The notes under the pieces: model-generated | The model's database searches: none | What the model was told of the DNA's origin: nothing | Seen by the model: the letters and a program-made list of their open reading frames with translations, nothing else | Source of the DNA: Pseudoalteromonas sp. XI10 | Lineage (GTDB): Bacteria > Pseudomonadota > Gammaproteobacteria > Enterobacterales > Alteromonadaceae | DNA: 64,000 nucleotides | Direction: 5' to 3' | NCBI RefSeq assembly: GCF_001469895.1 | Contig: NZ_LOPY01000038.1 | Location: 62,001-126,000, forward strand | Part shown: positions 33,864 through 43,068 of the stretch, in pieces | Layout: every line of letters starts with the position of its first letter | Position numbering within the stretch: the stretch's first letter is position 1 | Translations under genes and position numbers: made by a program

Positions 33864-34004
33864 AATAAATTCTGGATGAAAATTGTATTTTGCCAAGGAT
33901 AAGCCACAATGAATCCGAAAACAAAGCAGAAGATCGTTAAAAACCTACCAAAATTGGTTTTTTACTTTGACTAACTTACTAACTATCTATATGATGCAGC
34001 CCCT

Positions 34005-34529
34005 ATGCAAAAGGTGAAAATTCCCATCACTCTTCATCCCAGCAAAGCAGCTCAACATCGTTTAACGTATGACGGTATTGTCCCGCTTGAAAAACTTTCT
34101 CGTTTAGAGCAAGTTGTGCAGGAGGAAGCAGGTGAAATAGCGGTAAAGATTCATTGCAAAATTGACGAGCAAGGTTTAGTGGTAATAAGTGGTAACTTAT
34201 CAACACATGTAACTGTAACTTGTCAACGCTGTAATGGAGAATTAGGGTTGGATTTGGAACAAGACTTTGTGTATTCGCCAATTGGTTTGGATGCAGAGTC
34301 AGATCATCTACCTGAAGGTTACGATGAAGTAGAGCTGGACGAAAACGGTGAAATCAACGTATTTGAGTTAATCGAAGACGAACTGATTTTAGCTATTCCA
34401 ATAGTGCCTACACACAACGAAGCTTCATGCAGTTATTCATCAGAGCCTACAAGCTTTGGTAAATTAGCAGCAAAAGATGACAAACCAAATCCATTTGATA
34501 TTTTGAAACAACTTAAGAAAGATTCTTAG
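34005..34529 (+). CDS. yceD: YceD family protein (DUF177), 23S rRNA accumulation protein
   Basis: Protein of 174 residues. Conserved parts are [20 protein letters not shown], the Cys pair in [20 protein letters not shown], and [23 protein letters not shown]177 proteins are linked to 23S rRNA maturation; in E. coli YceD is cotranscribed with rpmF. Here rpmF follows after 10 bp. It is the first gene of the L32/fatty-acid operon. Confidence 0.93.
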   Translation: MQKVKIPITLHPSKAAQHRLTYDGIVPLEKLSRLEQVVQEEAGEIAVKIHCKIDEQGLVVISGNLSTHVTVTCQRCNGELGLDLEQDFVYSPIGLDAESDHLPEGYDEVELDENGEINVFELIEDELILAIPIVPTHNEASCSYSSEPTSFGKLAAKDDKPNPFDILKQLKKDS

Positions 34530-34539
34530 GAGAAGACTA

Positions 34540-34710
34540 ATGGCTGTACAAAAAAGCAAAAAGTCTCGTGCAAGACGCGGCATGCGCCGTTCACACGATG
34601 CGATCAGTGGTCCAACTTTAACTGTAGATCAAGTTTCTGGTGAGACTCACCGTCGTCACCACGTAACTGCTGACGGTTACTACAAAGGCGTTAAAGTAAT
34701 TTCTAACTAA
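34540..34710 (+). CDS. rpmF: 50S ribosomal protein L32
   Basis: Protein of 56 residues, starting [20 protein letters not shown] and ending [11 protein letters not shown], a full-length bacterial L32. The Cys residues of zinc-type L32 are absent, as in E. coli. AGGAG (in the TTAGGAGAAG after yceD) precedes the ATG by 6 nt. It lies between yceD and plsX, the conserved order. Confidence 0.97.
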   Translation: MAVQKSKKSRARRGMRRSHDAISGPTLTVDQVSGETHRRHHVTADGYYKGVKVISN

Positions 34711-34721
34711 GAGATTGCTAT

Positions 34722-35750
34722 ATGCTGACCAATCTAACCATAGCGTTAGATATGATGGGGGGCGATTACGGCCCCCGTTCATCTATCCCCGCTGCCGTAC
34801 AAGCGGTAAATGCTAATACCAACTTAAGACTCATCTTATGTGGTAATCAGCAAGTTATTCTAAAAGAACTCGAAGCACTCGATTCTGTTTCACACCCTCG
34901 TTTAATTATTCGCCATTGTAGCGAAGTCGTCACAAATGCGTGTGAACCTGCTTCAGCGGTTCGTTCTAAAAAAGATTCATCAATGCGAGTTGCCCTCGAT
35001 TTAGTTAAATCGGGTGAAGCGCAAGCGTGTGTAAGCTCTGGTAATACAGGCGCGTTATTTTTTATGGCGCATTATGTATTAAAGATGCTTCCAGGTGTAA
35101 AACGTCCTGCATTAATCTCTGCTGTTCCAACCGAACGTAAAAACCCTGTTTATTTACTTGATTTAGGCGCTAATGTGCATTGTGACGCACAAACCCTTTA
35201 TCAATTTGGCATTATGGGTTCTGTGGTAGCAGGGCAGGCACTTGGGTGTGATAACCCAAGAGTTAGTTTATTGAATATTGGCTCTGAAGACATCAAAGGG
35301 CATGAAGGAATAAAACAAGCTGCACAGTTAATGCAGCAGTGTGAATATCTCAACTACACAGGTTACAGTGAAGGTAGTGATATTTTCAGTGGAAAAGCTG
35401 ATGTTATTGTGTGCGAAGGATTTGTAGGTAATGTGGCATTAAAAACCTGTGAAGGTATTGCCAAACTGATCATGCATAAACTCACCAAAGCCTTACACAA
35501 GCATTTCTTATACAAAAGTTTAGCGTTTTTATTGCGTCCAGTGATAAAAAAACTCTACAAGCGGGTGAACCCCGACCAGTATAACGGCGCAAGTCTGGTA
35601 GGATTGCGCGGTATTGTTGTTAAAAGCCATGGCAATGCCTCACCAAAGGCGTTTCATGCTGCTATTGATGAAGCCGCGCGGGAAGTCGAACGCCAACTCC
35701 CTGAAAAAATCGCTGCGATTTTTGAGCAAACACATCCAACAACAAAGTAG
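34722..35750 (+). CDS. plsX: Phosphate acyltransferase PlsX
   Basis: Enzyme that makes acyl-phosphate from acyl-ACP for phospholipid synthesis; 342 residues (E. coli 356). Signatures: [20 protein letters not shown] at the start, [32 protein letters not shown], and [20 protein letters not shown]. It acts at the inner face of the membrane as a soluble protein. Follows rpmF by 11 bp. In most gammaproteobacteria fabH comes next; here the next gene is fabD. Confidence 0.97.
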   Translation: MLTNLTIALDMMGGDYGPRSSIPAAVQAVNANTNLRLILCGNQQVILKELEALDSVSHPRLIIRHCSEVVTNACEPASAVRSKKDSSMRVALDLVKSGEAQACVSSGNTGALFFMAHYVLKMLPGVKRPALISAVPTERKNPVYLLDLGANVHCDAQTLYQFGIMGSVVAGQALGCDNPRVSLLNIGSEDIKGHEGIKQAAQLMQQCEYLNYTGYSEGSDIFSGKADVIVCEGFVGNVALKTCEGIAKLIMHKLTKALHKHFLYKSLAFLLRPVIKKLYKRVNPDQYNGASLVGLRGIVVKSHGNASPKAFHAAIDEAAREVERQLPEKIAAIFEQTHPTTK

Positions 35751-35751
35751 T

Positions 35752-35779
35752 GCAGCATATCTAAAACTTGTTATGCTGC
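35752..35779 (+). other. Hairpin between plsX and fabD
   Basis: GCAGCATA and TATGCTGC pair with a 12-nt loop, followed after 12 nt by a T-rich stretch (TATTTTTTTG). It sits exactly where fabH is found in related genomes. It could be a weak terminator or attenuator; function inferred. Confidence 0.5.
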
Positions 35780-35820
35780 CTGCTACAGAATATTTTTTTG
35801 TTTAATTATAAGAGCAAAGT

Positions 35821-36747
35821 ATGGCACATAAAATTGCACTCGTATTTCCAGGTCAAGGCTCACAAACTGTGGGCATGTTATCTGAACTATTAGCTGATTC
35901 ACAAATTGCTAAAGCAACATTCGCTGAAGCATCTGAAGCTCTTGGCTATGATCTAGCTGCACTTGTACTAAATGGTCCAGAAGAAGAATTAAATCAAACC
36001 CATCGTACACAACCAGCACTTCTTACTGCTAGTGTTGCTATTTACCGTCAATGGTTAGACGCAAACCCTGATGCCGATGTTGTTATGGCTGGTCACAGTT
36101 TAGGCGAGTATTCAGCATTAGTTTGTGCTGGCGTTGTAAGCTTAAGTGAAGCAGTTAAACTAGTAGAAAATCGTGGTTTATATATGCAAGAAGCAGTACC
36201 TGCGGGTGTTGGTTCTATGGCTGCAATCATCGGCTTAGGTGACGACGAAATCAAAACAGCGTGTGAAGCATCAGCAAATGGTGAAGTCGTTTCACCAGTA
36301 AACTACAACTCACCAGGTCAGGTTGTTATTGCCGGCCACAAAGCGGCAGTTGAGCGTGCATCAGAAGCATGTAAAGAAGCAGGTGCTAAACGTGCTTTAC
36401 CACTTGCAGTAAGCGTACCTTCTCACTGTGAACTAATGAAACCAGCTGCTGAAAAATTAGCTGCTGATTTAGCTGCTTTAACATTTAATACACCTAAGTG
36501 TGATGTAATCAACAACGTTGATGTAAAAGCTGAGCAATCAAGTGAAGCAATTAAAGATGCATTAGTACGCCAACTGTACAGCCCGGTACGCTGGACTGAA
36601 ACTGTACAAGCATTAGTTGCGCAAGGTATCACACAAAGCTATGAGTTTGGCCCAGGTAAAGTATTAACGGGTCTTGCTAAACGAATTGATAAAGCAATGG
36701 TATGTGGTGCGGTTAATACGCAAGCTGCTATTGATGAAGCGAAATAA
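35821..36747 (+). CDS. fabD: Malonyl-CoA:ACP transacylase FabD
   Basis: Loads malonyl groups onto acyl carrier protein; 308 residues (E. coli 309). Hallmarks are VFPGQGSQTVGM at the start, the nucleophile motif MAGHSLGEYSALVCAGV (Ser near residue 92), and VSVPSHCELMKPA with the active-site His. Preceded by a 70-bp gap with a hairpin instead of fabH, followed by fabG after 11 bp. Confidence 0.97.
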   Translation: MAHKIALVFPGQGSQTVGMLSELLADSQIAKATFAEASEALGYDLAALVLNGPEEELNQTHRTQPALLTASVAIYRQWLDANPDADVVMAGHSLGEYSALVCAGVVSLSEAVKLVENRGLYMQEAVPAGVGSMAAIIGLGDDEIKTACEASANGEVVSPVNYNSPGQVVIAGHKAAVERASEACKEAGAKRALPLAVSVPSHCELMKPAAEKLAADLAALTFNTPKCDVINNVDVKAEQSSEAIKDALVRQLYSPVRWTETVQALVAQGITQSYEFGPGKVLTGLAKRIDKAMVCGAVNTQAAIDEAK

Positions 36748-36758
36748 GTAGGAATAGA

Positions 36759-37505
36759 ATGACAAATTTATTTTCTCTTGAGGGCAAGGTTGTCCTAATC
36801 ACTGGTGCAAGCCGTGGTATTGGTAAAGCGATTGCAAATACGCTAGTTGCACAAGGTGCAAAAGTAGCCGGTACTGCAACAAGCGAATCAGGTGCTGCTA
36901 AAATCAGTGAATACCTGGGTGACAACGGTAAAGGTTATGCCCTTAACGTTACAGATCCTGAATCGATTGAGGCGACACTTGCTGCGATCAAGGCTGATTT
37001 AGGCGATATCGATGTATTAGTTAACAATGCGGGTATTACTCGCGATAACTTATTAATGCGTATGAAAGACGGTGAGTGGGATGACATCATCGACACGAAC
37101 CTAAGCTCAATTTTCCGTTTATCTAAGGCTGTTTTACGCCCTATGATGAAAAAGAAAAATGGCCGTATCATTAATATCGGTTCTGTTGTGGGCACAATGG
37201 GTAATGCGGGTCAAGCTAACTACGCTGCAGCGAAAGCGGGTGTAATTGGTTTTACTAAGTCATTAGCACGCGAAGTTGCATCACGTGGTATCACAGTGAA
37301 CGTTGTTGCACCTGGTTTTATCCAAACAGATATGACAGACGAGCTGACTGAAGACCAAAAAGCAGCTACGCTTGCAAATGTACCTGCAGGGCGTTTAGGC
37401 CAACCTGAAGAAATCGCTGCTGCGGTATGTTATTTAGCATCTGACGCTGCTGCGTATGTATCAGGCGAAACATTGCACGTAAATGGCGCGATGTACATGG
37501 TTTAA
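36759..37505 (+). CDS. fabG: 3-oxoacyl-ACP reductase FabG
   Basis: NADPH-dependent short-chain reductase of the elongation cycle, 248 residues. Rossmann motif TGASRGIGKAIA, NNAG motif (LVNNAGITRDNLLMRM), catalytic Ser (INIGSVVGTMGNAG), YxxxK in QANYAAAKAGVIGFTKSLAR, and NVVAPGFIQTDMTDEL. It is close to E. coli FabG (244). It follows fabD in the conserved order; acpP comes next after a 238-bp spacer. Confidence 0.97.
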   Translation: MTNLFSLEGKVVLITGASRGIGKAIANTLVAQGAKVAGTATSESGAAKISEYLGDNGKGYALNVTDPESIEATLAAIKADLGDIDVLVNNAGITRDNLLMRMKDGEWDDIIDTNLSSIFRLSKAVLRPMMKKKNGRIINIGSVVGTMGNAGQANYAAAKAGVIGFTKSLAREVASRGITVNVVAPGFIQTDMTDELTEDQKAATLANVPAGRLGQPEEIAAAVCYLASDAAAYVSGETLHVNGAMYMV

Positions 37506-37679
37506 TGAAAGTTAGCAAAAATTTGCTAACGAAAGATTATCGAAAATTGTTGAATTTTTTGTGATCTTGCTTTAAACATACTTGAATTCGCTATTAAAAT
37601 AAGCGATAAATGAACAAATACTATTCGAGAGGTTTGACCAGATAAGTAATTATCAGCAAATCCTTGAATCACAGAATTA

Positions 37680-37700
37680 TGCGGCGTAAACTACGCCGCA
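37680..37700 (+). other. Perfect hairpin upstream of acpP
   Basis: TGCGGCGTA pairs with TACGCCGCA around a 3-nt loop, 44 nt before the acpP start. There is no T run, so it is not a typical terminator; it may shape the acpP mRNA 5' end or protect a processed transcript. Confidence 0.6.
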
Positions 37701-37743
37701 ATCTGAAAATAACGCATTGGCGTTTTTAATAAAGGAAAGAAGA

Positions 37744-37980
37744 ATGAGCGACATCCAAGAACGCGTAAAGAAAATTATCATTGAGCAACTAGGTGTTAAA
37801 GAAGAAGAAGTAAAACATGAAGCTTCTTTCGTTGACGACTTAGGTGCTGATTCACTTGACACTGTAGAACTAGTAATGGCTCTTGAAGAAGAGTTCGACA
37901 CTGAGATCCCAGACGAAGAAGCTGAAAAGATCACTACAGTTCAAGCTGCAATCGATTACGTTACAGCTCACGCTGAGTAA
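37744..37980 (+). CDS. acpP: Acyl carrier protein
   Basis: Protein of 78 residues. The phosphopantetheine attachment motif [20 protein letters not shown] carries the Ser of the DSL triplet. Highly acidic, as expected. I chose the ATG at 37744 with AAGGAAAGA upstream instead of the frame start nine codons earlier. The 238-bp gap from fabG suggests acpP has its own promoter, as it does in E. coli. The enzyme partners FabD, FabG, FabF flank it. Confidence 0.98.
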   Translation: MSDIQERVKKIIIEQLGVKEEEVKHEASFVDDLGADSLDTVELVMALEEEFDTEIPDEEAEKITTVQAAIDYVTAHAE

Positions 37981-37999
37981 TTTTACGCATTTTGATTTT

Positions 38000-38022
38000 A
38001 AGGGCAGCTTCAAGCTGCCCTT
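38000..38022 (+). terminator. Hairpin after acpP
   Basis: AAGGGCAGCTT is directly followed by its inverse AAGCTGCCCTT across a single C. There is no long T run (TTAGTCTATC follows), so it may be a partial terminator that lets some transcription into fabF. Confidence 0.65.
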
Positions 38023-38097
38023 AGTCTATCTATAGAATGATACTAATAAATTTGGTATACACCCCACCTAAAATAATTTCCTTATTGGAGGCAACCC

Positions 38098-39336
38098 GTG
38101 GCTAAACGTCGAGTCGTCGTAACTGGCTTAGGAATGTTGACACCGCTAGGTAATGATGTTGAATCTACTTGGCAAGGTTTGTTAAACGGTAAAAGTGGTA
38201 TTCAAACTATCACGCATTTCGATACCTCAAGTTTCGGCACCAAATTCGCAGGTTTGCTGAATGACTTTGATGCATCAGCTTACATGTCACCGAAAGATGC
38301 AAAGAAAATGGATTTGTTTATCCAATATGGCATTGCAGCGGGTGTACAAGCACTACAAGATTCTGGTCTAGAGATCACTGAAGAAAACGCCACTCGTGTT
38401 GGTGTAGCAGTGGGTTCTGGCATCGGTGGTTTAACTTTAATTGAAGAAAACCACATTAAATTATTAAATAGCGGCCCGCGTAAGCTTTCTCCGTTCTACG
38501 TGCCTTCGACCATTATCAATATGATCTCTGGTCATTTATCGATTATGCACGGTTTACGTGGCCCTAATATTTCAATCGTTACAGCCTGTACTACAGGTCT
38601 ACATAACATTGGTCACGCTGCACGTATGATTGCATACGGCGATGCAGATGCAATGGTAGCCGGTGGTGCTGAAAAAGCATCGACTCCAATTGGTATGGGT
38701 GGCTTTAATGCAGCACGTGCATTATCAACTCGTAACGACGATCCACAAGCAGCATCTCGTCCTTGGGATAAAGACCGTGATGGTTTTGTTCTTGCTGATG
38801 GTGCTGGTGTTATCGTACTTGAAGAATATGAGCATGCTAAAGCACGTGGCGCGAAAATCTACGCTGAACTCGTTGGTTTTGGTATGAGTGGTGATGCATA
38901 TCACATGACGTCTCCACCTGAAGACGGTGCAGGCGCAGCTCTAGCGATGGAAAATGCCCTAAACGATGCACAAGTTAATGCAGACCAAGTTGGTTACATT
39001 AATGCTCACGGTACATCGACTAATGCAGGCGATAAAGCCGAAACATCAGCTGTTAAAACTATTTTTGGTGATGCAGCGAAAGATGTGATGGTAAGTTCAT
39101 CTAAATCAATGATGGGTCACTTGTTAGGTGCAGCAGGCTCGGTAGAGTCGATCATTACTATCTTGTCACTTGTTGACCAGAAAGTAAGCCCTACAATCAA
39201 CCTTGATAACCCAGATGAAGGCTGTGATTTAGACTACGTACCGCACACTGCACGTGACGCTAAATTGGATTACGCACTATGTAATTCATTTGGTTTTGGT
39301 GGTACTAATGGCTCGTTGCTGTTTAAAAAGGTATAA
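38098..39336 (+). CDS. fabF: 3-oxoacyl-ACP synthase II FabF
   Basis: Condensing enzyme of fatty-acid elongation, 412 residues (E. coli 413). Catalytic Cys lies in [20 protein letters not shown] (about residue 164), with the two His in [13 protein letters not shown] and [14 protein letters not shown]. The start is GTG, preceded by TTGGAGG at a good distance. It follows acpP by 117 bp and is ended by a strong terminator that also abuts pabC. Confidence 0.97.
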   Translation: MAKRRVVVTGLGMLTPLGNDVESTWQGLLNGKSGIQTITHFDTSSFGTKFAGLLNDFDASAYMSPKDAKKMDLFIQYGIAAGVQALQDSGLEITEENATRVGVAVGSGIGGLTLIEENHIKLLNSGPRKLSPFYVPSTIINMISGHLSIMHGLRGPNISIVTACTTGLHNIGHAARMIAYGDADAMVAGGAEKASTPIGMGGFNAARALSTRNDDPQAASRPWDKDRDGFVLADGAGVIVLEEYEHAKARGAKIYAELVGFGMSGDAYHMTSPPEDGAGAALAMENALNDAQVNADQVGYINAHGTSTNAGDKAETSAVKTIFGDAAKDVMVSSSKSMMGHLLGAAGSVESIITILSLVDQKVSPTINLDNPDEGCDLDYVPHTARDAKLDYALCNSFGFGGTNGSLLFKKV

Positions 39337-39364
39337 TTCTTTTTAACAACGGACTAAAAAGAAG

Positions 39365-39391
39365 AGCCCAGTTGTTTAACTGGGCTTTTTT
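39365..39391 (+). terminator. rho-independent terminator of fabF abutting the pabC start
   Basis: AGCCCAGTT and AACTGGGCT pair around a 4-nt loop and are followed by TTTTTT ending at 39391, only two bases before the pabC ATG at 39394. The hairpin therefore occupies the place of the pabC ribosome site. Confidence 0.88.
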
Positions 39392-39393
39392 GT

Positions 39394-40206
39394 ATGAGTA
39401 AATTAAAACAAACAATAAAAATAATCACACCAGACACCACAATAAGCACGCAAGATCGTGGCTTAAATTATGGTGACGGCTTTTTTACCACAGCCTCTGT
39501 GGTGAATTCTGTCGTTGAGCACTGGGATTTACACAAAGCGCGTTTAGAAGAATGCGCGCAAAGACTATTTTTCCCCGAATTAGATTTAACCGCAATTGAG
39601 CGTGAAGTTAACCACGCAATCAGTGATACACAAACCGGTATTTTAAAAATAGTTATCACCCGTGGTGCAGGTGGGCGTGGTTATGGCTTACCAGATACAC
39701 CAAGTATTCAAGTGCTGATCAGTATCATGCCTGCAGTTTCACACTATAAAAGTTGGCAGCAGCAGGGCGTAAGCTTAGCAGTTAGCGACGTGAAACTTGC
39801 ACATCAACCGTTACTTGCAGGCTTAAAAACATTGAACCGTTTAGAGCAAGTGCTTATCAAAAAGCAAATGAGCAGGCTTGAATGTGAAGAGGTTGTTGTT
39901 CTTGATTATGATAACAATGTGATTGAATGTTCGGCTGCAAATTTATTTGCTATTAAAGACGGTCAAGTTATGTCACCTAAGTTAGACCGCTGCGGTATCA
40001 CAGGGGTTTATCTCAGTGCTTTATGTGATAAGTTAGCCATTGAATTTAAAGCAATCCAACTAGATGAGCTTTTAGCTATGGATGCCGTATTTATGTGTAA
40101 TAGTTTAATGGGCGTGGTTCCCGTTGCACGGATTGCTGATACACAGTTTGATATTGAATGCAGTAAAGCGCTTTTAACGGCGCAGTTTGCCAAGGAGAGT
40201 GTGTGA
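39394..40206 (+). CDS. pabC: Aminodeoxychorismate lyase PabC
   Basis: PLP enzyme that releases 4-aminobenzoate and pyruvate from aminodeoxychorismate in folate synthesis; 270 residues (E. coli 269). Signatures: STQDRGLNYGDGFFTTASVV, the PLP Lys in LAGLKTLNRLEQVLIKKQM, and VIECSAANLFAI. It lies in the conserved position between fabF and mltG. A terminator ends two bases before its ATG and no Shine-Dalgarno is visible; it may be translated weakly or from a longer read-through transcript. Its stop overlaps the mltG start by 4 bp. Confidence 0.95.
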   Translation: MSKLKQTIKIITPDTTISTQDRGLNYGDGFFTTASVVNSVVEHWDLHKARLEECAQRLFFPELDLTAIEREVNHAISDTQTGILKIVITRGAGGRGYGLPDTPSIQVLISIMPAVSHYKSWQQQGVSLAVSDVKLAHQPLLAGLKTLNRLEQVLIKKQMSRLECEEVVVLDYDNNVIECSAANLFAIKDGQVMSPKLDRCGITGVYLSALCDKLAIEFKAIQLDELLAMDAVFMCNSLMGVVPVARIADTQFDIECSKALLTAQFAKESV

Positions 40207-41180
40207 TAAAAGTCATTGTTAGCGTGCTATTATTAGCATTGCTATGTTGTGGTATTGGCTATCAACAGCTTCAATCAGCATTAAAAATGCCGTTAAAGGT
40301 TGAAAACAGTACTTTATTTAAAGTAGAACGTGGCACTGGCTTTAATCAGCTTTGCCAAGCATGGCAAACAAAGCAGTGGGTTGATAGCTGCTTCAAATTT
40401 CAGGTACTTGCTAAATTAGATCCTACGCTTACTGATCTAAAAGCGGGTCTATATGAACTGGATACAAACGCTGTTATTGATAATATTCGTCGTATCAATC
40501 AAGGTGCACAAGTAAGCTTTAGCTTTACAATTATTGAAGGTCAGCCACTTCGTGACGTTGTTGCTAATATTCAAAAGCAAGCACATTTAACACAAGACTT
40601 AGACACAGAAAATTTAGCGACGCAGATAAGTAGCACACAAGAAAATTTAGAAGGCTGGTTGTTCCCTGACACCTATCACTACCACAGCGAAGATAGTGCC
40701 AGCGGCGTATTAAAACGCGCATACAACAAAATGCAGCAGGAATTAGACACCGCATGGCAAACTAGAGCGCCAGATTTGGTATTAAGTTCACCGTATGAAG
40801 CGTTAATACTGGCTTCTATCATCGAAAAAGAAACGGGCCTCGCGTCTGAGCGACCATTAATTTCTGCGGTATTTACCAATCGCTTAAAAACCAATATGCG
40901 CTTACAAACCGATCCAACGGTTATTTATGGTATTGGTGCTGATTTTGATGGCGATATAAAACGAAAAGATTTAACAACCTATACACCTTATAACACGTAT
41001 AAGATAAAAGGCTTGCCGCCAACACCCATAGCCATGCCTTCGAAAGCAGCGATTTTGGCCGCGGTTAATCCACCTGAGTCTGAGTATGTGTATTTTGTTG
41101 CGAAAGGGGATGGCAGCCATCAATTTTCGAAAACATTGCAAGAACATAATCGTGCGGTAAAGCAGTACCAATTAAACTAA
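40203..41180 (+). CDS. mltG: Endolytic murein transglycosylase MltG (YceG)
   Basis: Membrane-bound enzyme that cuts nascent glycan strands; 325 residues. One N-terminal membrane helix (VIVSVLLLALLCCGIGYQQL), a LysM-like region (about 30-140), then the YceG domain with EGWLFPDTYHYHSEDSASG, LILASIIEKETGLASERPLI (catalytic Glu in EKET) and NTYKIKGLPPTPIAMPSKAA. GTG start overlapping pabC (GTGTGA). Operon order pabC-mltG-tmk-holB is conserved. Confidence 0.95.
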   Translation: MIKVIVSVLLLALLCCGIGYQQLQSALKMPLKVENSTLFKVERGTGFNQLCQAWQTKQWVDSCFKFQVLAKLDPTLTDLKAGLYELDTNAVIDNIRRINQGAQVSFSFTIIEGQPLRDVVANIQKQAHLTQDLDTENLATQISSTQENLEGWLFPDTYHYHSEDSASGVLKRAYNKMQQELDTAWQTRAPDLVLSSPYEALILASIIEKETGLASERPLISAVFTNRLKTNMRLQTDPTVIYGIGADFDGDIKRKDLTTYTPYNTYKIKGLPPTPIAMPSKAAILAAVNPPESEYVYFVAKGDGSHQFSKTLQEHNRAVKQYQLN

Positions 41181-41198
41181 CAACCAGAATTGAGTCAT

Positions 41199-41825
41199 AT
41201 GACAGCAAAATTTATTGTGATTGAAGGCCTTGAAGGGGCCGGAAAATCAACGGCCATTGCCGTATGCCAAGCTTATTTAGAAAACAAGCAAGTCGATTTT
41301 ATTAATGTGCGTGAGCCTGGCGGTACAGCTATGGCTGAAGAGCTGCGTAATATCGTCAAACAGGCTCACCAAGAAACAGTGACGGGCGAAACAGAGCTGT
41401 TAATCATGTATGCAGCACGCTCGCAATTAGTTGCTAATGTTATAAATCCGGCCCTTGAAAAGGGTACTTGGGTTTTAGGTGATCGCCATGATCTTTCATC
41501 ACAAGCATATCAAGGTGGTGGTCGTGGTATTGAACAGACTAAACTCTCTTTTTTAGCTGATATGGTGCTAAATGGTTTAAAACCTGATTTAACCATTTAT
41601 TTAGACATTGACCCTGCAGTTGGGCTTGCTCGTGCAAAAGGCCGTGGTGAACTTGATCGTATCGAACAAGAAGCATTAGGCTTTTTTGAGCGCACTCGCA
41701 CACGCTACCTTGAAATAGCTAAAACTGATAGCAGTATCAAAACAGTGGATGCAAACCAAACAATGCCTGAAGTACATGCGGCAATCACAACCGTGCTTGA
41801 TAACTTTTTTGCAGGTTTAAATTAA
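41199..41825 (+). CDS. tmk: Thymidylate kinase
   Basis: Phosphorylates dTMP to dTDP; 208 residues. P-loop in [37 protein letters not shown] for nucleotide binding, and the LID region [13 protein letters not shown] chose the ATG at 41199 over a TTG three codons upstream, because it gives the usual [10 protein letters not shown] start. Followed by holB after 1 bp, as in E. coli. Confidence 0.97.
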   Translation: MTAKFIVIEGLEGAGKSTAIAVCQAYLENKQVDFINVREPGGTAMAEELRNIVKQAHQETVTGETELLIMYAARSQLVANVINPALEKGTWVLGDRHDLSSQAYQGGGRGIEQTKLSFLADMVLNGLKPDLTIYLDIDPAVGLARAKGRGELDRIEQEALGFFERTRTRYLEIAKTDSSIKTVDANQTMPEVHAAITTVLDNFFAGLN

Positions 41826-41826
41826 T

Positions 41827-42720
41827 ATGCCTTTGCCGTGGCTTGAAGGGCTTTATCAGCAACTAGCGCAAAGTTTTGCACAGCAACGCTTTCATCATGC
41901 CCAGCTATTTAATGGTGATAAAGGCGTTGGCAAACAAGGTTTAGCCGATTCGCTCGCTGATGGCTTACTTTGCGCGTCACCTGTAAACTTAAAGGCCTGC
42001 GGCAATTGTAAAAGCTGCCAACTTAATCAAGCGGGTACTCACCCTGATAAACGCGTTGTAAAGGTGGAAGGCCAAACAATAGGCGTTGATGAAATTCGTG
42101 AGATTAGTGATTTTATCAACCATTCAGCGGCGCAAAATGGTAACAAAGTAGTGGTGCTCGAACAGTGTCACAAAATGACCACTGCAGCTGCTAATGCTTT
42201 ATTAAAAACCCTTGAAGAGCCAAGTTTGCGCCGTTATTTATTGTTAACGTGCGAACAAACAGCATTATTACCTGCGACAATTTTAAGTCGCTGTGCCGTA
42301 CACGAAATAAAAGTTAACTCTGAATATACGAAAAAATGGTTAGCATCATTAAGTATTGCTAATTATTCATGGTTAGAGTTATTCGCTAGGCAGCCACTTC
42401 TTGTTCAGCAGTGGCAAAATGACAACCAACTTGAAGCAGTCGATTCTCTTTATAAATTTGCAACTGAGATAAAAGACAGCCATAATTTCAGTGCGTTAGT
42501 CGACATCCTTAATAAAGATCATAGCTTGGTTAATGTATTTGCTTTGTTCTTAACAGAGCATCTTAAAACGCAATTAATGTTAGGAATGGACTTTTTCAAT
42601 TATCAGAAAGCACAAACTGCAATTTCAGAGTTTCTTTATAATAACTCACATGTGCTTGGCTTGAATATGGAACTAGCCATTTCACAATTAGCGTTTACTT
42701 TACGTGAAAGCCAAAATTAG
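41827..42720 (+). CDS. holB: DNA polymerase III delta' subunit
   Basis: Clamp-loader subunit of 297 residues (E. coli 334). It has a divergent P-loop (FNGDKGVGKQGLADSL), the four-Cys zinc module CGNCKSCQLNQAGTHPD preceded by a further Cys, the sensor region NALLKTLEEPSLRRYLLLTC, and a helical C-terminus. The first Cys of the zinc site lies in LLCASP. It starts 1 bp after tmk and is followed by a PilZ protein gene, an order shared by many gammaproteobacteria. Confidence 0.94.
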   Translation: MPLPWLEGLYQQLAQSFAQQRFHHAQLFNGDKGVGKQGLADSLADGLLCASPVNLKACGNCKSCQLNQAGTHPDKRVVKVEGQTIGVDEIREISDFINHSAAQNGNKVVVLEQCHKMTTAAANALLKTLEEPSLRRYLLLTCEQTALLPATILSRCAVHEIKVNSEYTKKWLASLSIANYSWLELFARQPLLVQQWQNDNQLEAVDSLYKFATEIKDSHNFSALVDILNKDHSLVNVFALFLTEHLKTQLMLGMDFFNYQKAQTAISEFLYNNSHVLGLNMELAISQLAFTLRESQN

Positions 42721-42728
42721 GAAGTATC

Positions 42729-43055
42729 GTGCAAGAATTATTAGTAGATATTGAAGACTTAGAAGAATTATATCGCTGTTACATGCCTTATCTAAAAAAT
42801 GGTGGTTTGTTTGTTCGCACTAATATGCGCTTTGAAATGGGTCATTCATTGGCTTTAAAGGTCACATTACCAGATGCACTAGAAGATGATGTAGTAACGG
42901 GTAAAGTTGCTTGGATCACACCGCAAGGTGCACAAAGCTCAAACCCACCAGGTATCGGTGTTAATTTTATCGATGATAAAACCAATTTGAATGCGAAAAT
43001 CGAAAAACTACTCGGTACTATGTTAAACTCCGGCAATCCGACCTATACCATGTAA
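42729..43055 (+). CDS. PilZ domain protein
   Basis: Protein of 108 residues similar to the type IV pilus assembly PilZ found after holB in Pseudomonas and relatives. Conserved core: GGLFVRTNMRFEMGHSLALK, KVAWITPQGAQSSNPPGIGV. The RxxxR and NxSxxG c-di-GMP-binding motifs are not evident, as in PilZ itself. GTG start. Between holB and tatD in the conserved order. Confidence 0.92.
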   Translation: MQELLVDIEDLEELYRCYMPYLKNGGLFVRTNMRFEMGHSLALKVTLPDALEDDVVTGKVAWITPQGAQSSNPPGIGVNFIDDKTNLNAKIEKLLGTMLNSGNPTYTM

Positions 43056-43068
43056 TAAAAGTAGTACC

